From JAVBSX01 sp031549565 (GTDB taxonomy: Bacteria > Planctomycetota > Planctomycetia > Pirellulales > Thermoguttaceae): a stretch of 64,000 bases of DNA. Positions within the stretch are counted from its first letter, which is position 1. Each line of letters starts with the position of its first letter. The position numbers were made by a program, and so were the translations under genes. The DNA lies in the NCBI GenBank assembly GCA_031549565.1, contig JAVBPO010000065.1, positions 12,124-76,123 of the forward strand, in the 5' to 3' direction. Below, piece after piece: positions 32,746 to 40,674 of the stretch. Below the pieces are notes generated by a model. That model saw only the letters and a program-made list of their open reading frames with translations. It did no database searches and was not told where the DNA came from.

Positions 32746-34299
32746 ATGAAACAAGAGAATCCCATCAATACCGATCTGCAAGAACAGGAAAACGGGGTGT
32801 CCCGTCGTTCTTTCATCAAGCTCGCCGGAACCGGTTTGGCCGTGACGGTGATCGGCTGCAACGGCAAACCGAGCGGTGGAGACGGTTGGATCGCGACCCA
32901 ATATGAGGATACGGGCAACATTTCCCCCCAAGTCCGCGGTCGTGTTCCGATCGACCCGATGAATCTGACGATCATGCGGGACGACCAAAAGTGTATCCTT
33001 TGCGGTCAATGTGCCGATGTGTGCAACCGCGTCGAAGCGGTCATGGGACACTACGAGTTGCCGCTGGTCGACGACATTCCGTGCATCGGCTGCGGGCAGT
33101 GTACGCTGTGGTGTCCGACCGGAGCGATCTCCGAACGGGACGACACGAAAGCGTTCCTCAAAGCGCTCGAAGACCCGGACATGCACATCGTGGTTCAGAC
33201 CGCCCCGTCGACCCGGATCGCGCTGGCCGAAGAATTCGGTATGCCGCCGGGCACGAACGTCGAAGGGAAACAAGTCGCGGCCTTGCGTAAGCTCGGCGTG
33301 AAGACCGTGCTGGACACGAACTTCGCGGCCGACCTGACGATCATGGAAGAAGCGACGGAATTGGTCAAGCGAATCAAGGGGGAAATCGACGGCCCGATTC
33401 CGCAGTTCACCTCCTGCTGCCCCGGTTGGGTTAAGTTTTGCGAATACTTTTATCCGGAGCTGCTCCCGAACCTTTCGACGGCCCGGTCGCCGATGGGAAT
33501 GCTGTCGCCGCTGCTCAAAACGCATTACGCCGAGAAAAACGGACTCGATCCAAAAAAGATTTTCTCCGTTGCGATCATGCCGTGTACGGCGAAAAAGTTT
33601 GAGGCGGGTCGCCCGGAAATGAACAACGCCGGCGTGAAACTCGGCGATCCGAAAATGCGGGACACCGATTTGGTGCTCACGACCCGGGAGTTGGCGCGGT
33701 TGATCAAGATCAAGGGGATCGACTTCATGGCTTTGGAAGATTCGCCTTACGACAAGCTGATGAGCGAATACTCCGGAGCGGGCGCGATTTTCGGGGCGAC
33801 CGGCGGTGTCATGGAAGCGGCGGTCCGGACGGCGTACTCGTTGATTACGGGCGAAAAACCGCCTGCATTGCTGTACGATTTGGAACCGATTCGCGGTCTG
33901 GCCGGAATCAAGAGCGCGAAATTGGACGTTCCCGGTGTCGGTGAAGTTCGCGTCGCGGTCGTCGCCGGTATGGAAAACGCCAAACATGTGCTCAAACGGG
34001 TCAAAGACGGTTCGGAAAGCTGGCACTTCATCGAGTTCATGGCCTGCCCGGGCGGCTGCAACAGCGGCGGCGGACAGCCGAAGACGTCGCTCACACCGTC
34101 GGACCAGGTGCGCGAGGCCCGGATCGGGGCGCTGTATGCGATCGATAACAAGCGGGAGTTGCGGCTGTGTCACGAAAATCCGGAGATCCAGGCCCTGTAC
34201 AAGGATTACCTCGGCGAACCGAACGGACACCTGGCTCACGAACTGTTGCACACCCATCACTACGAAGATCGAAGCATGCACCTGGTTGCGAAGAAGTAG
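32746..34299 (+). CDS. hydA: Tat-exported [FeFe] hydrogenase catalytic subunit (group A type, fused small subunit)
   Basis: 517 aa. The N-terminus has a twin-arginine motif, SRRSFIKLAG (RR at 20-21), then a hydrophobic stretch ending VTVIGC, which also fits a lipobox. Two [4Fe-4S] motifs follow: CILCGQCADVC and CIGCGQCTLWC. The H-cluster signatures are complete: TSCCPGW (L1), MPCTAKKFE (L2) and EFMACPGGCNSGGG (L3). The last about 65 residues (RLCHENPEIQALYKDYL, then HELLHTHHYED) match the small subunit that is separate in Desulfovibrio HydB. The enzyme should interconvert H2 with protons and electrons, here outside the cytoplasm. It is followed by beta and membrane subunits. The maturases HydE, HydF and HydG are not in the window. 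Confidence 0.93.
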   Translation: MKQENPINTDLQEQENGVSRRSFIKLAGTGLAVTVIGCNGKPSGGDGWIATQYEDTGNISPQVRGRVPIDPMNLTIMRDDQKCILCGQCADVCNRVEAVMGHYELPLVDDIPCIGCGQCTLWCPTGAISERDDTKAFLKALEDPDMHIVVQTAPSTRIALAEEFGMPPGTNVEGKQVAALRKLGVKTVLDTNFAADLTIMEEATELVKRIKGEIDGPIPQFTSCCPGWVKFCEYFYPELLPNLSTARSPMGMLSPLLKTHYAEKNGLDPKKIFSVAIMPCTAKKFEAGRPEMNNAGVKLGDPKMRDTDLVLTTRELARLIKIKGIDFMALEDSPYDKLMSEYSGAGAIFGATGGVMEAAVRTAYSLITGEKPPALLYDLEPIRGLAGIKSAKLDVPGVGEVRVAVVAGMENAKHVLKRVKDGSESWHFIEFMACPGGCNSGGGQPKTSLTPSDQVREARIGALYAIDNKRELRLCHENPEIQALYKDYLGEPNGHLAHELLHTHHYEDRSMHLVAKK

Positions 34300-34326
34300 T
34301 CAGACGGCAGGTGGCAGACCGCAGGA

Positions 34327-34354
34327 AACGCGGGGCAAGCCCCGCCGCTAACGA
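34327..34354. repeat. Repeat R5 between hydrogenase genes
   Basis: AACGCGGGGCAAGCCCCGCC followed by GCTAACGA. The core GCGGGGC/GCCCCGC is a perfect hairpin. It lies in the 90-base gap between the catalytic and beta subunit genes. Confidence 0.8.
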
Positions 34355-34389
34355 GATCATTTACCATACATATATCCGGGAGATTCATC

Positions 34390-35193
34390 ATGAACGGCGT
34401 TTTAGTGGACTTAACGAAGTGCATCGGCTGCGGAAGCTGTACAGTCGCGTGCAAGATGTACAACAACAATAAATGGGTCGAGCACCGTGCTCCGACCGAC
34501 GGCGAAGATGCGAAGCTGGCCGACGAAAACTGGACCGTCGTGCAGAAATGCAACGTCAAGACGGAAGACGGCAAGGAAGCGTGGCGGTTCGCCAAACACC
34601 AGTGCCTGCATTGCAAGGATCCGGCGTGTGTGACCGCGTGTCTTTCGAAAGCGTTTCAGAAAACGGAGGACGGGCCGGTCGTTTACTATCCGAACAACTG
34701 TATCGGTTGCCGATACTGCATGATCGGCTGTCCGTTTAACATTCCGAAATTCGAGTGGAACAAAACGTTCCCCGTCATGACCAAGTGCATGATGTGCAGC
34801 GGTCGCACCGCCAAGGGGGAATCTCCGGCGTGCGTGACCGTTTGCCCGACGAACGTCATGAAATTCGGCGACCGTGACGCCCTGTTGGCCGAAGCGAAGG
34901 AGTTGATCGCGAAGAACCCGAAGAAGTACATCGATCACATCTACGGCGAAGAGGAAGCGGGCGGAACGTGCTGGATGTACATTTCCGACACGCCTTTCAA
35001 GGAACTCGGCTTCAAAGACGTTCCGAAAAAGACGATTGCCAAGGTCACGGCTCCGTTTATGCACGCCAGCCCGGTCTTGGGCGCGATTTGGTTCGGTATC
35101 CTCGCCGGTTTGTATTTCATTACAAAACGCAAAGGGGGCGTCGCCGCCGAAACGAAGCAGATCGAAGACAACAAATCGGAACCGCAAGCGTAG
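34390..35193 (+). CDS. Four-cluster ferredoxin-like beta subunit with C-terminal membrane anchor (HybA/FdnH type)
   Basis: 267 aa. Four [4Fe-4S] sites are visible: CIGCGSCTVACK, the CLHCKDPACVTAC set, CIGCRYCMIGCP, and the split CMMCSGRTAKG with CVTVCP. This is the DmsB/FdnH/HybA family. Residues about 220-245 are a single transmembrane helix (LGAIWFGILAGLYFITKRK). There is no own signal peptide, as in FdnH, so if it faces the periplasm it would be co-exported by the Tat signal of the upstream hydrogenase subunit. It should pass electrons between the H-cluster subunit and the membrane subunit encoded next. Confidence 0.92.
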   Translation: MNGVLVDLTKCIGCGSCTVACKMYNNNKWVEHRAPTDGEDAKLADENWTVVQKCNVKTEDGKEAWRFAKHQCLHCKDPACVTACLSKAFQKTEDGPVVYYPNNCIGCRYCMIGCPFNIPKFEWNKTFPVMTKCMMCSGRTAKGESPACVTVCPTNVMKFGDRDALLAEAKELIAKNPKKYIDHIYGEEEAGGTCWMYISDTPFKELGFKDVPKKTIAKVTAPFMHASPVLGAIWFGILAGLYFITKRKGGVAAETKQIEDNKSEPQA

Positions 35194-35207
35194 TGCCGGC
35201 AAAACGC

Positions 35208-35312
35208 GGTCCCCTCTCCCTCCGGGAGAGGGCTAGGGTGAGGGTGAAGCGGAACACAGCTCCACCCCCTCACCCTAACCCTCTCCCCCGGATTACCGGG
35301 GGAGAGGGGACC
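35208..35312. repeat. Dispersed palindromic repeat R2, copy 2
   Basis: Same layout as at 1773-1888: CCCTCTCCCTCCGGGAGAGGG, a spacer containing GGCTAGGGTGAGGG, then the inverse and CTCTCCCCCGG...CCGGGGGAGAG. It fills most of the gap between the beta and membrane subunit genes. Confidence 0.85.
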
Positions 35313-35382
35313 GCTGAAAGAAGTGTTTTGTCGAAAACCAAATTCATTAATAACGACAGTCCGCATCATTTTATAATCCAAC

Positions 35383-36603
35383 ATGAGTGACATCATCATG
35401 CCCGATCACGGCGATCCGACCCTGAAAACCATACCGAATTCCGTCAAAGTTCCGTGGAGCGTCCAAATCGAAGGGTGGGGCGTTCGCGTGAACCTCGAAC
35501 GCTGGACGTTCAAGTTTACTCCGTTTCGTGTCGCGTTGATCGCTTTTTCGGGGCTCGCGCTCCTTGCGATGGCGTATCGCCTGGTGATGGGACTCGAATC
35601 GGTGACGAACCTGAATGACGCCTGGCCGTGGGGCCTATGGAAAGCGGTCGCCGTGTTCGGTGCGATCGCGCTGGCCGGCGGCGGGTTCGGGACGGCGTTT
35701 CTCGTTCACGTGCTGCACATCAAAGCGCTGCAACCGATCGGTCGAACGACGCTGGCCGTTTCGATGATCGGGTATTTCCTCGGTCTCGGCGGGCTGTTCC
35801 TCGAAATCGGCCGTTGGTTCAATTTCTGGCCGCCGTTTTATTCGTGGGGTCATACCTCGCCGATGTTCGAGACGTTTTTGTGCATCTCGACCTATACGGT
35901 TGTGCAGTGCTTCGAGTTCGCGGAAATCGTGACCGAAAAGATTTTCCGGCAGCTTCACTGGATTCTCGTCAAGATTCTTCCGTTCATGTTCATTCTCGGC
36001 GTCACGTTGCCGACGATGCACCAGGCGACGCTGGGAACGTTGTATCTGCTCGCCGAAGGGAAGTTGAGCCCGCTGTGGTGGAGCCCGATCATTTACGTGT
36101 TCTTCCTGCTCTCTTCGCTGTACGTCGGACCGGCGACCGTCGCCGTGATATCCGTCCTGAACGATTGGTCGCTCGGATACCGGATTCCGATCGCTCCGAT
36201 GCGGCTTTTGGGCCGGATCGGCGGCGTTTTGATGATCGTTTATCTGGTGCTGCGGATCGGCGACCTGATCGCCCGCGGACAGGTGGGAGCGGCGTTGAGC
36301 TTCAATTTCGCGAGCTGTGCCCTGTTGGTGGAAATCATTCTCGGGCTCGTGATACCGCTGATCATCATTTACTCGCCGATGGCCAACACCCGCGGCGGAC
36401 TCATCACATACGGCGTTCTGGGCAGCTTCGGCGTCTTCCTCAACCGCGCCAATACGGTCATGGTCGGCATGTGGGACAACGCCGGTGTCGCGTACTTCCC
36501 GTCGCCGTTGGAATGGTTGATCGTTCTCGGCATGATCACCATCGCCCTGCTCGGCTACATTTTCCTGTGCGAGAATTTCAGCATTCTCGGGGAAGAGCAT
36601 TAA
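35383..36603 (+). CDS. NrfD/HybB-like integral membrane quinone-reactive subunit
   Basis: 406 aa with about ten transmembrane helices, e.g. VALIAFSGLALLAMAYRLVM, AVAVFGAIALAGGGFGTAFL, ILPFMFILGVTLPTM and WLIVLGMITIALLGYIFLCE. The pattern GRWFNFWPPFYSWGHTSPMF followed by ET is the HybB form of the NrfD family, in which the conserved acidic residue after the loop helps bind or protonate quinone. These subunits carry no cofactor. Third gene of the hydrogenase operon: it should link the beta subunit to menaquinone in the membrane. Start ATG 35383 (MSDIIMPDHGDPT). Confidence 0.92.
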   Translation: MSDIIMPDHGDPTLKTIPNSVKVPWSVQIEGWGVRVNLERWTFKFTPFRVALIAFSGLALLAMAYRLVMGLESVTNLNDAWPWGLWKAVAVFGAIALAGGGFGTAFLVHVLHIKALQPIGRTTLAVSMIGYFLGLGGLFLEIGRWFNFWPPFYSWGHTSPMFETFLCISTYTVVQCFEFAEIVTEKIFRQLHWILVKILPFMFILGVTLPTMHQATLGTLYLLAEGKLSPLWWSPIIYVFFLLSSLYVGPATVAVISVLNDWSLGYRIPIAPMRLLGRIGGVLMIVYLVLRIGDLIARGQVGAALSFNFASCALLVEIILGLVIPLIIIYSPMANTRGGLITYGVLGSFGVFLNRANTVMVGMWDNAGVAYFPSPLEWLIVLGMITIALLGYIFLCENFSILGEEH

Positions 36604-36824
36604 AAGCCCGCGGGACACTTCCCGGCTGAACCAAACAAGCGAGACGCCACGCTCCAAAACATTTTCGGCGAAGAAGGCGGTTGACCCTGATCGGAAAAAC
36701 AGATAATGTATTTCCGTAAGCGGCCGGCCGCTTCTGTATTTCCAACTTCAAACATCTTGAATTTTTAACGAAGTAAGCGAACAACGGGAGCGAACACTTA
36801 TCCGAGCGGCAGCTCGTTTTGGCT

Positions 36825-36850
36825 GGCGGCCCTGCCGCCTTTGTGTTTTT
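36825..36850 (+). terminator. Possible intrinsic terminator
   Basis: GGCGGC, loop CCT, GCCGCC, then TTTGTGTTTTT. It lies about 220 bases past the hydrogenase operon and 36 bases before the sulfatase start. A second small hairpin (CGAGCGGCAGCTCG, 36803 on) and a 16-bp palindrome AAGCGGCCGGCCGCTT (near 36718) lie upstream. Confidence 0.5.
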
Positions 36851-36885
36851 GCGTGAAAAATGTCGCCTCTTTCCGGAGTTTCGTG

Positions 36886-38508
36886 ATGAGAAGTTTGTTG
36901 TTCGTTCTGTCGGCGTTTTTATTGTCGTCTACTTCGTCGCTTTTCGGCGCCGAACGTCCGAACGTCGTCGTGATCGTGGTCGACGATATGGGGTTTTCCG
37001 ATCTCGGATGTTACGGCGGCGAAATCGAAACGCCGAACCTCGACCGCCTCGCTTCGCAAGGATTACGGTTCACGCAGTTCTATAACACCGCCCGATGCTG
37101 GTCGACGCGGTCCGCTTTGATGAGCGGGTATTATCCGCAGCAGATCCGCATGGATCCGGTCCAGCAAGGCGTACGGCTCCCGAATTGGACGACGCTGCTT
37201 CCTCACCATCTCAAACCGCTCGGGTACCGCTGCTACCACTCCGGAAAATGGCACGTTCCCGGCGCCCCGAAAATTGTCGCCGACGGCGGGTTCGATCATT
37301 CGTATCACCTCCAGGATCACGACCGGAATTTCAATCCGAAAACGCACGAACTCGACGACCAACCGCTCCCGGAAATCGAGCCCGGAACCGGCTATTACAC
37401 GACCGACGCGATCACCGGCTATACGCTGGAGCATCTCGACGAACACGCACGGCTTCATCCGGAAAAGCCGTTCTTCGTCTACACCGCTTACACGGTCCCG
37501 CATTTCCCGCTGCATGCTCCTCCGGAAGACATCGCGAAATACGAAAACCGTTACCACGTCGGCTGGGACGTGATCCGTGAGGAACGATACGGGCAGCTCC
37601 TGGAATCCGGGATCGTGGATTGTGCGTTGTCTCCTCGGGAAGAATCGTGCGGACCGCCTCATCCGTTCGACATCGCGTCGAGCAACCTCGGCGACGGCGA
37701 AGCGGGTTATCCGTACGCTTGGACCGCGTTGACGCCGGAGCAAAAGCGGTTCCAGGCGACGAAAATGGCGATCCACGCCGCGATGATCGACCGGATGGAT
37801 CAGGGAGTCGGACGAATTCTCGAAAAGATCCGGGAGATGAACGCCTGGGACGACACGATCGTGTTTTTTCTTTCCGACAACGGCGCTTCGGCGGAACTGT
37901 TGATTCGAGGCGACATGCACGATCCGAACGCCGCGCCGGGCTCCGCCGCTTCGTATCTTTGTCTGGGGCCGGGCTGGTCGACCGCTTCGAACACGCCGTT
38001 CCGTCGGCATAAAGTCTGGAATCACGAAGGGGGCGTTTCGACGCCGCTGATCGTGCATTGGCCCAATGGTATCAAGAAAGCCGGAACGTTGCGGGAAGGC
38101 ACCGGGCACGTCGTCGATCTGGTTCCGACCATCCTCGATTTGGTCGGCGTCGAACCTCCGAAAACACACGGCGGCGTCAATGTCCCCGATTTCCCCGGCG
38201 TCAGTCTGCTTCCCGCGATTCGCGGAGAGAACGCGAAAATTGAGCGGGATTACATTTATTACGAGCACTCCGGTAATGCCGCGCTGCGGTTGGGGGACTG
38301 GAAGATTCTTTACACGAAAACGGGTGAGCCGAACGAACGTCTTCCCGTGGAGCGAAGCGAAGCAGCGGCGGGCTGGGCGCTTTACGACTTGAAAACCGAC
38401 CGTTGCGAACAAAATGATCTGGCCGCATCCGAGCCGCAACGCCTCGCCGAAATGGTCGCAAGGTGGTGGGAACTGTACCACACCTATCAGGAACAGGCTG
38501 CACCATAA
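36886..38508 (+). CDS. Exported sulfatase (arylsulfatase A type)
   Basis: 540 aa. The signal peptide is MRSLLFVLSAFLLSSTSSLF followed by GA. The mature start RPNVVVIVVDDMGFSDLG carries the first metal-binding Asp pair. The formylglycine site region is CWSTRSALMSGYYP with Cys71; the usual motif is CxPxR or CxAxR, and here the third position is Ser. GKWHVPG and FFLSDNGASAE carry the other active-site residues (the latter the Asp-Asn metal ligands). It hydrolyses sulfate esters, probably of algal or host glycans, in the periplasm. ATG 36886 is chosen because CCGGAG lies 8 bases upstream and the signal peptide then starts cleanly. A formylglycine-generating enzyme is required and not in view. Confidence 0.93.
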   Translation: MRSLLFVLSAFLLSSTSSLFGAERPNVVVIVVDDMGFSDLGCYGGEIETPNLDRLASQGLRFTQFYNTARCWSTRSALMSGYYPQQIRMDPVQQGVRLPNWTTLLPHHLKPLGYRCYHSGKWHVPGAPKIVADGGFDHSYHLQDHDRNFNPKTHELDDQPLPEIEPGTGYYTTDAITGYTLEHLDEHARLHPEKPFFVYTAYTVPHFPLHAPPEDIAKYENRYHVGWDVIREERYGQLLESGIVDCALSPREESCGPPHPFDIASSNLGDGEAGYPYAWTALTPEQKRFQATKMAIHAAMIDRMDQGVGRILEKIREMNAWDDTIVFFLSDNGASAELLIRGDMHDPNAAPGSAASYLCLGPGWSTASNTPFRRHKVWNHEGGVSTPLIVHWPNGIKKAGTLREGTGHVVDLVPTILDLVGVEPPKTHGGVNVPDFPGVSLLPAIRGENAKIERDYIYYEHSGNAALRLGDWKILYTKTGEPNERLPVERSEAAAGWALYDLKTDRCEQNDLAASEPQRLAEMVARWWELYHTYQEQAAP

Positions 38509-38586
38509 AGGGTTGTTTTCCTCTTTTTCACGCTCGATGATTCCACGCGGTATCTTGCGGTTTTTCGTGTCATGTGCGGCGTCAGC

Positions 38587-38700
38587 GTGGCGACATGGAT
38601 GATTTTGGGTAAAAATAACACCAAAAAGGGGAATATTTTGGGAAAAATTTCAAAAACCCCTCTTGACACTCTTTACGCCATGTCGCCATGGTGGTATATT
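38587..38700 (+). promoter_or_regulatory. Promoter with inverted GGCGACATGG sites ahead of the RHH gene
   Basis: A possible promoter is TTTACG (38672-38677), 17-bp spacer, TATATT (38695-38700). CCATGTCGCCATGG (38678-38691) occupies the spacer. An inverted partner GTGGCGACATGG lies at 38587-38598, about 85 bases upstream. Such paired sites fit autoregulation by a ribbon-helix-helix protein. Confidence 0.45.
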
Positions 38701-38755
38701 CCGAACAGTCGTTAGTATCACCACATCTCTTTTTACCCCTAACCCCTGTAAAATC

Positions 38756-39013
38756 ATGCCGAAAAAGAAAACCAGCAAAGTCGTTAAAGGTGCCGCCACG
38801 AAAAAAGCGAAAGCTCCCGTGAAGAAGACCGCCGCACCGGTCAAGAAGAAAACCGCCCGAGCCGGTGGCCCCAAGCCGGTCGCCGCGAAAGGTTCCGTCG
38901 GATTCCGACTTCGCATGAATCCCGCGACCCACAAGCAGCTCACGAAGATGGCGACCCAGAATGGTGTTTCGCAAAACACCATGATCAATCAGTTGATCCA
39001 GGACGCGAAATAA
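38756..39013 (+). CDS. Histone-H1-like tail fused to a ribbon-helix-helix domain
   Basis: 85 aa. Residues 1-45 are Lys/Ala/Pro-rich (KKKTSKVVKGAATKKAKAPV, KKTAAPVKKKTA), like bacterial histone H1-like tails. Residues 46-85 are an Arc/MetJ-type ribbon-helix-helix: GSVGFRLRMNPATHKQLTKM has the beta strand and first helix, and NGVSQNTMINQLIQDAK the turn and second helix. It is likely a small DNA-binding protein, nucleoid-associated or a repressor. ATG 38756 begins the Lys-rich tail; no good Shine-Dalgarno. The upstream DNA holds inverted sites that could be its own operator. A palindromic hairpin follows the stop. Confidence 0.8.
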   Translation: MPKKKTSKVVKGAATKKAKAPVKKTAAPVKKKTARAGGPKPVAAKGSVGFRLRMNPATHKQLTKMATQNGVSQNTMINQLIQDAK

Positions 39014-39033
39014 TTCGCATCAAAAGAAAAAAG

Positions 39034-39074
39034 AGCCGGGGATGAAGGTGGTACTCCACCGTAATCCCCGGGCT
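39034..39074. other. Strong stem-loop after the RHH gene
   Basis: AGCCGGGGAT pairs with ATCCCCGGGCT (one bulge) and an inner GGTGG pairs with CCACC across TACT. No T-tract follows on either strand, so it is a possible bidirectional transcript end or another repeat rather than a classic terminator. Confidence 0.6.
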
Positions 39075-39076
39075 GA

Positions 39077-39656
39077 TCAAAGCTTTATCGGCTCCAAATT
39101 CAATTCGCCCAACTCAAGCGGTTCCTCCGTCGACTCGACGATGAACGTCGTCAACAGGTACCACCGCCCGAGTTCGAAACCGAGACCGCAGTTATCCGAC
39201 TCGGAAATCACCATCGCGTACTCGCCTGCGGGGAGGTCGTCGAAACGGAACGTTCCGTCTTCGAGTAACACGCTGAAACGCAGGTTTTTCAGCGCTTTCG
39301 TGTTGCGCTCGTCCTTTCTTTTGTATTCTTTTCCTTCTTCCGTTTCGTACCAAGCGAGCCGTTTGAGGTTGCATTGGCTTCGGTCTTTTTGCGTATAATC
39401 GGGCCAGTATTCTTTCGGGAGCGTCGGCATCGTCAAATCGGCAAGATCGTCCGGCTTCACCACGATTCTCGCCGTGTATTGCATGAAGTCGGTCTTTTCC
39501 GGAGCGATGATACCCGGCGGCGCTGGTGATCGGTTGCCCCGCTTCGTCGACGACCTTGACGACCATCTTTTCGGGAAACCGGCCCCGGGCTTTCGACGCG
39601 GCCTCTTCCGCGTATGAAATCGTATTGAAAAGAGTGATCAAGCGACAACGGAACAA
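39077..39656 (-). pseudogene. Relic of a carboxypeptidase-regulatory-like gene (M56-tail paralog)
   Basis: The minus strand reads GRFPEKMVVKVVDEAGQPIT in one frame (from about 39600 down) and then, after a frame change near 39500, TARIVVKPDDLADLTMPTLP through DGTFRFDDLPAGEYAMVISE to the stop at 39077. Both parts resemble segments of the M56 protein at 13766-17509 (KVVVKNEAGEPV; ADGTFRVEDVTPGTYKVSFE), but about 700 residues that separate them there are missing. So this is a paralog reduced by internal deletion and frameshift. The last 135 codons remain open and could still be translated, but no start signal supports that. Confidence 0.65.
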
Positions 39657-39687
39657 TTATAGCAAAACCCGTACGCTGTTGAAATCA
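39631..39687 (-). repeat. Duplicated promoter-like cassette, copy 1
   Basis: Nearly identical to 40887-40944. Read on the minus strand it contains TTTTGCTATAATTG, an extended -10 element (TGCTATAAT). Here it points into the relic gene at 39077-39656. Confidence 0.7.
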
Positions 39688-39690
39688 TGG

Positions 39691-39742
39691 TTGGAGCATG
39701 GGCATCTTGCCCGTGACACAGGCTGGAAGCCTGTGCTCCTGG
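39691..39742. repeat. Repeat R3 variant
   Basis: TTGGAGCATGGGCATCTTGC, CCGTGACACAGGCTGG, AAGCCTGTGCTCCTGG: two overlapping hairpins of the R3 family also seen at 20011-20136 and 62661-62792. It interrupts the small gene fragment next to it. Confidence 0.75.
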
Positions 39743-39763
39743 AAAAAAACCGGGCAAAGAAGA

Positions 39764-39820
39764 CCCGGCGTAAATGTTTTCCCGAATCTTATGGATTTCT
39801 TCTACATATTCATCATTCAT
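39764..39820 (-). pseudogene. Truncated copy of the 64-aa gene at 40675-40869
   Basis: The minus strand from ATG 39820 reads MNDEYVEEIHKIRENIYAG, matching MNDEIVEEIHQIRERLYEE of the intact gene. GGGAG precedes the ATG. Homology ends after about 18 codons, where repeat R3 begins. Confidence 0.75.
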
Positions 39821-39906
39821 ATTCAATTCTCCCAAAATCATGGACGGAGTCGTAATTCTGAGGCTCCCGCCGGAAAGTAATAGACCCGTTTTTCTTTTCT
39901 TTTTTT

Positions 39907-39980
39907 CACCACAGAGAGCGCAGAGAACACAGAGAAGACTTGAATTCAAACTCTCTGTGATCTCTGAGCTCTCTGTGGTT
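39907..39980. repeat. CACAGAG-type repeat
   Basis: CACCACAGAGAGCGCAGAGA ... TCTCTGAGCTCTCTGTGGTT: an imperfect inverted repeat built from ACAGAGA and TCTCTGT units. No gene in this gap. Confidence 0.7.
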
Positions 39981-40048
39981 ATAAAAAAATGGAGGATGTT
40001 TGGGTATAATATTTTTGAGCGATAGCCTGATGGGATCATATCCCAAAA

Positions 40049-40498
40049 TCAAATTTCTTCTCTTTTACCTTCGGATGCTAAGATCAATTGCGAAAAATAC
40101 ATTTTATCCTCAATGTAAAGTGATAGAATACCGGCTAAAAGTACGAGAGAGTATATGATTGTTTTTAGCACAATATACTCGCCCATAATAATATAGTATG
40201 GTATCACAAGTGGTAAAAAGTATATGTAGACATGCCAATATCTTTTTCTTGTATCTCTAATCTCGTCAGATGGGATTTGGTTCCATCCAAAAACTAAGTG
40301 ACACAAGTGGAGAACCAGTAATGAAAGTGTCAATCCCAATGTAAAGTAAAAATAATCGATACCGTCTCTTTGATCGGCAAAGTGATTGATCATCACCCAA
40401 GAAAAGCCCAAAGGCACGATATTGATGGCAATCGTTATAATTGAAGCAAGAATTTTTCTCTTGACCAAACTACATATATTTGATTCATTTGACATCAT
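40049..40498 (-). CDS. AT-rich membrane protein, unknown
   Basis: 149 aa with four predicted transmembrane segments: about residues 15-35 (ILASIITIAINIVPLGFSWV), 50-68, 90-108 (YIYFLPLVIPYYIIMGEYIV) and 112-130 (IIYSLVLLAGILSLYIEDKM). Codons are markedly A+T rich compared with neighbouring genes, which suggests recent acquisition. No Shine-Dalgarno is evident at ATGATG (40493-40498). No family recognised. It lies among relics and repeats. Confidence 0.6.
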   Translation of the reverse strand: MMSNESNICSLVKRKILASIITIAINIVPLGFSWVMINHFADQRDGIDYFYFTLGLTLSLLVLHLCHLVFGWNQIPSDEIRDTRKRYWHVYIYFLPLVIPYYIIMGEYIVLKTIIYSLVLLAGILSLYIEDKMYFSQLILASEGKREEI

Positions 40499-40674
40499 AA
40501 CTCATTATGTGGCTTGGATTTGCGTGTTGTGTTCAGCCCGGATATTTCATAGGCCGATTTTCGACCCTGATGCCGCGACCCGACGGTAAAGGCTGAAAAA
40601 GGGGGCGGGAGAGAAAAAGAGGAGAACAAACACGAATTCTACGGGATATTTCCGAGAAGGGGGTGTTCGTCTGA

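Noticed and set aside
32716..34281. A 521-aa open frame opposite the hydrogenase gene
   Set aside because: Antisense shadow caused by strong third-position bias; Arg/His/Phe-rich with no domain.
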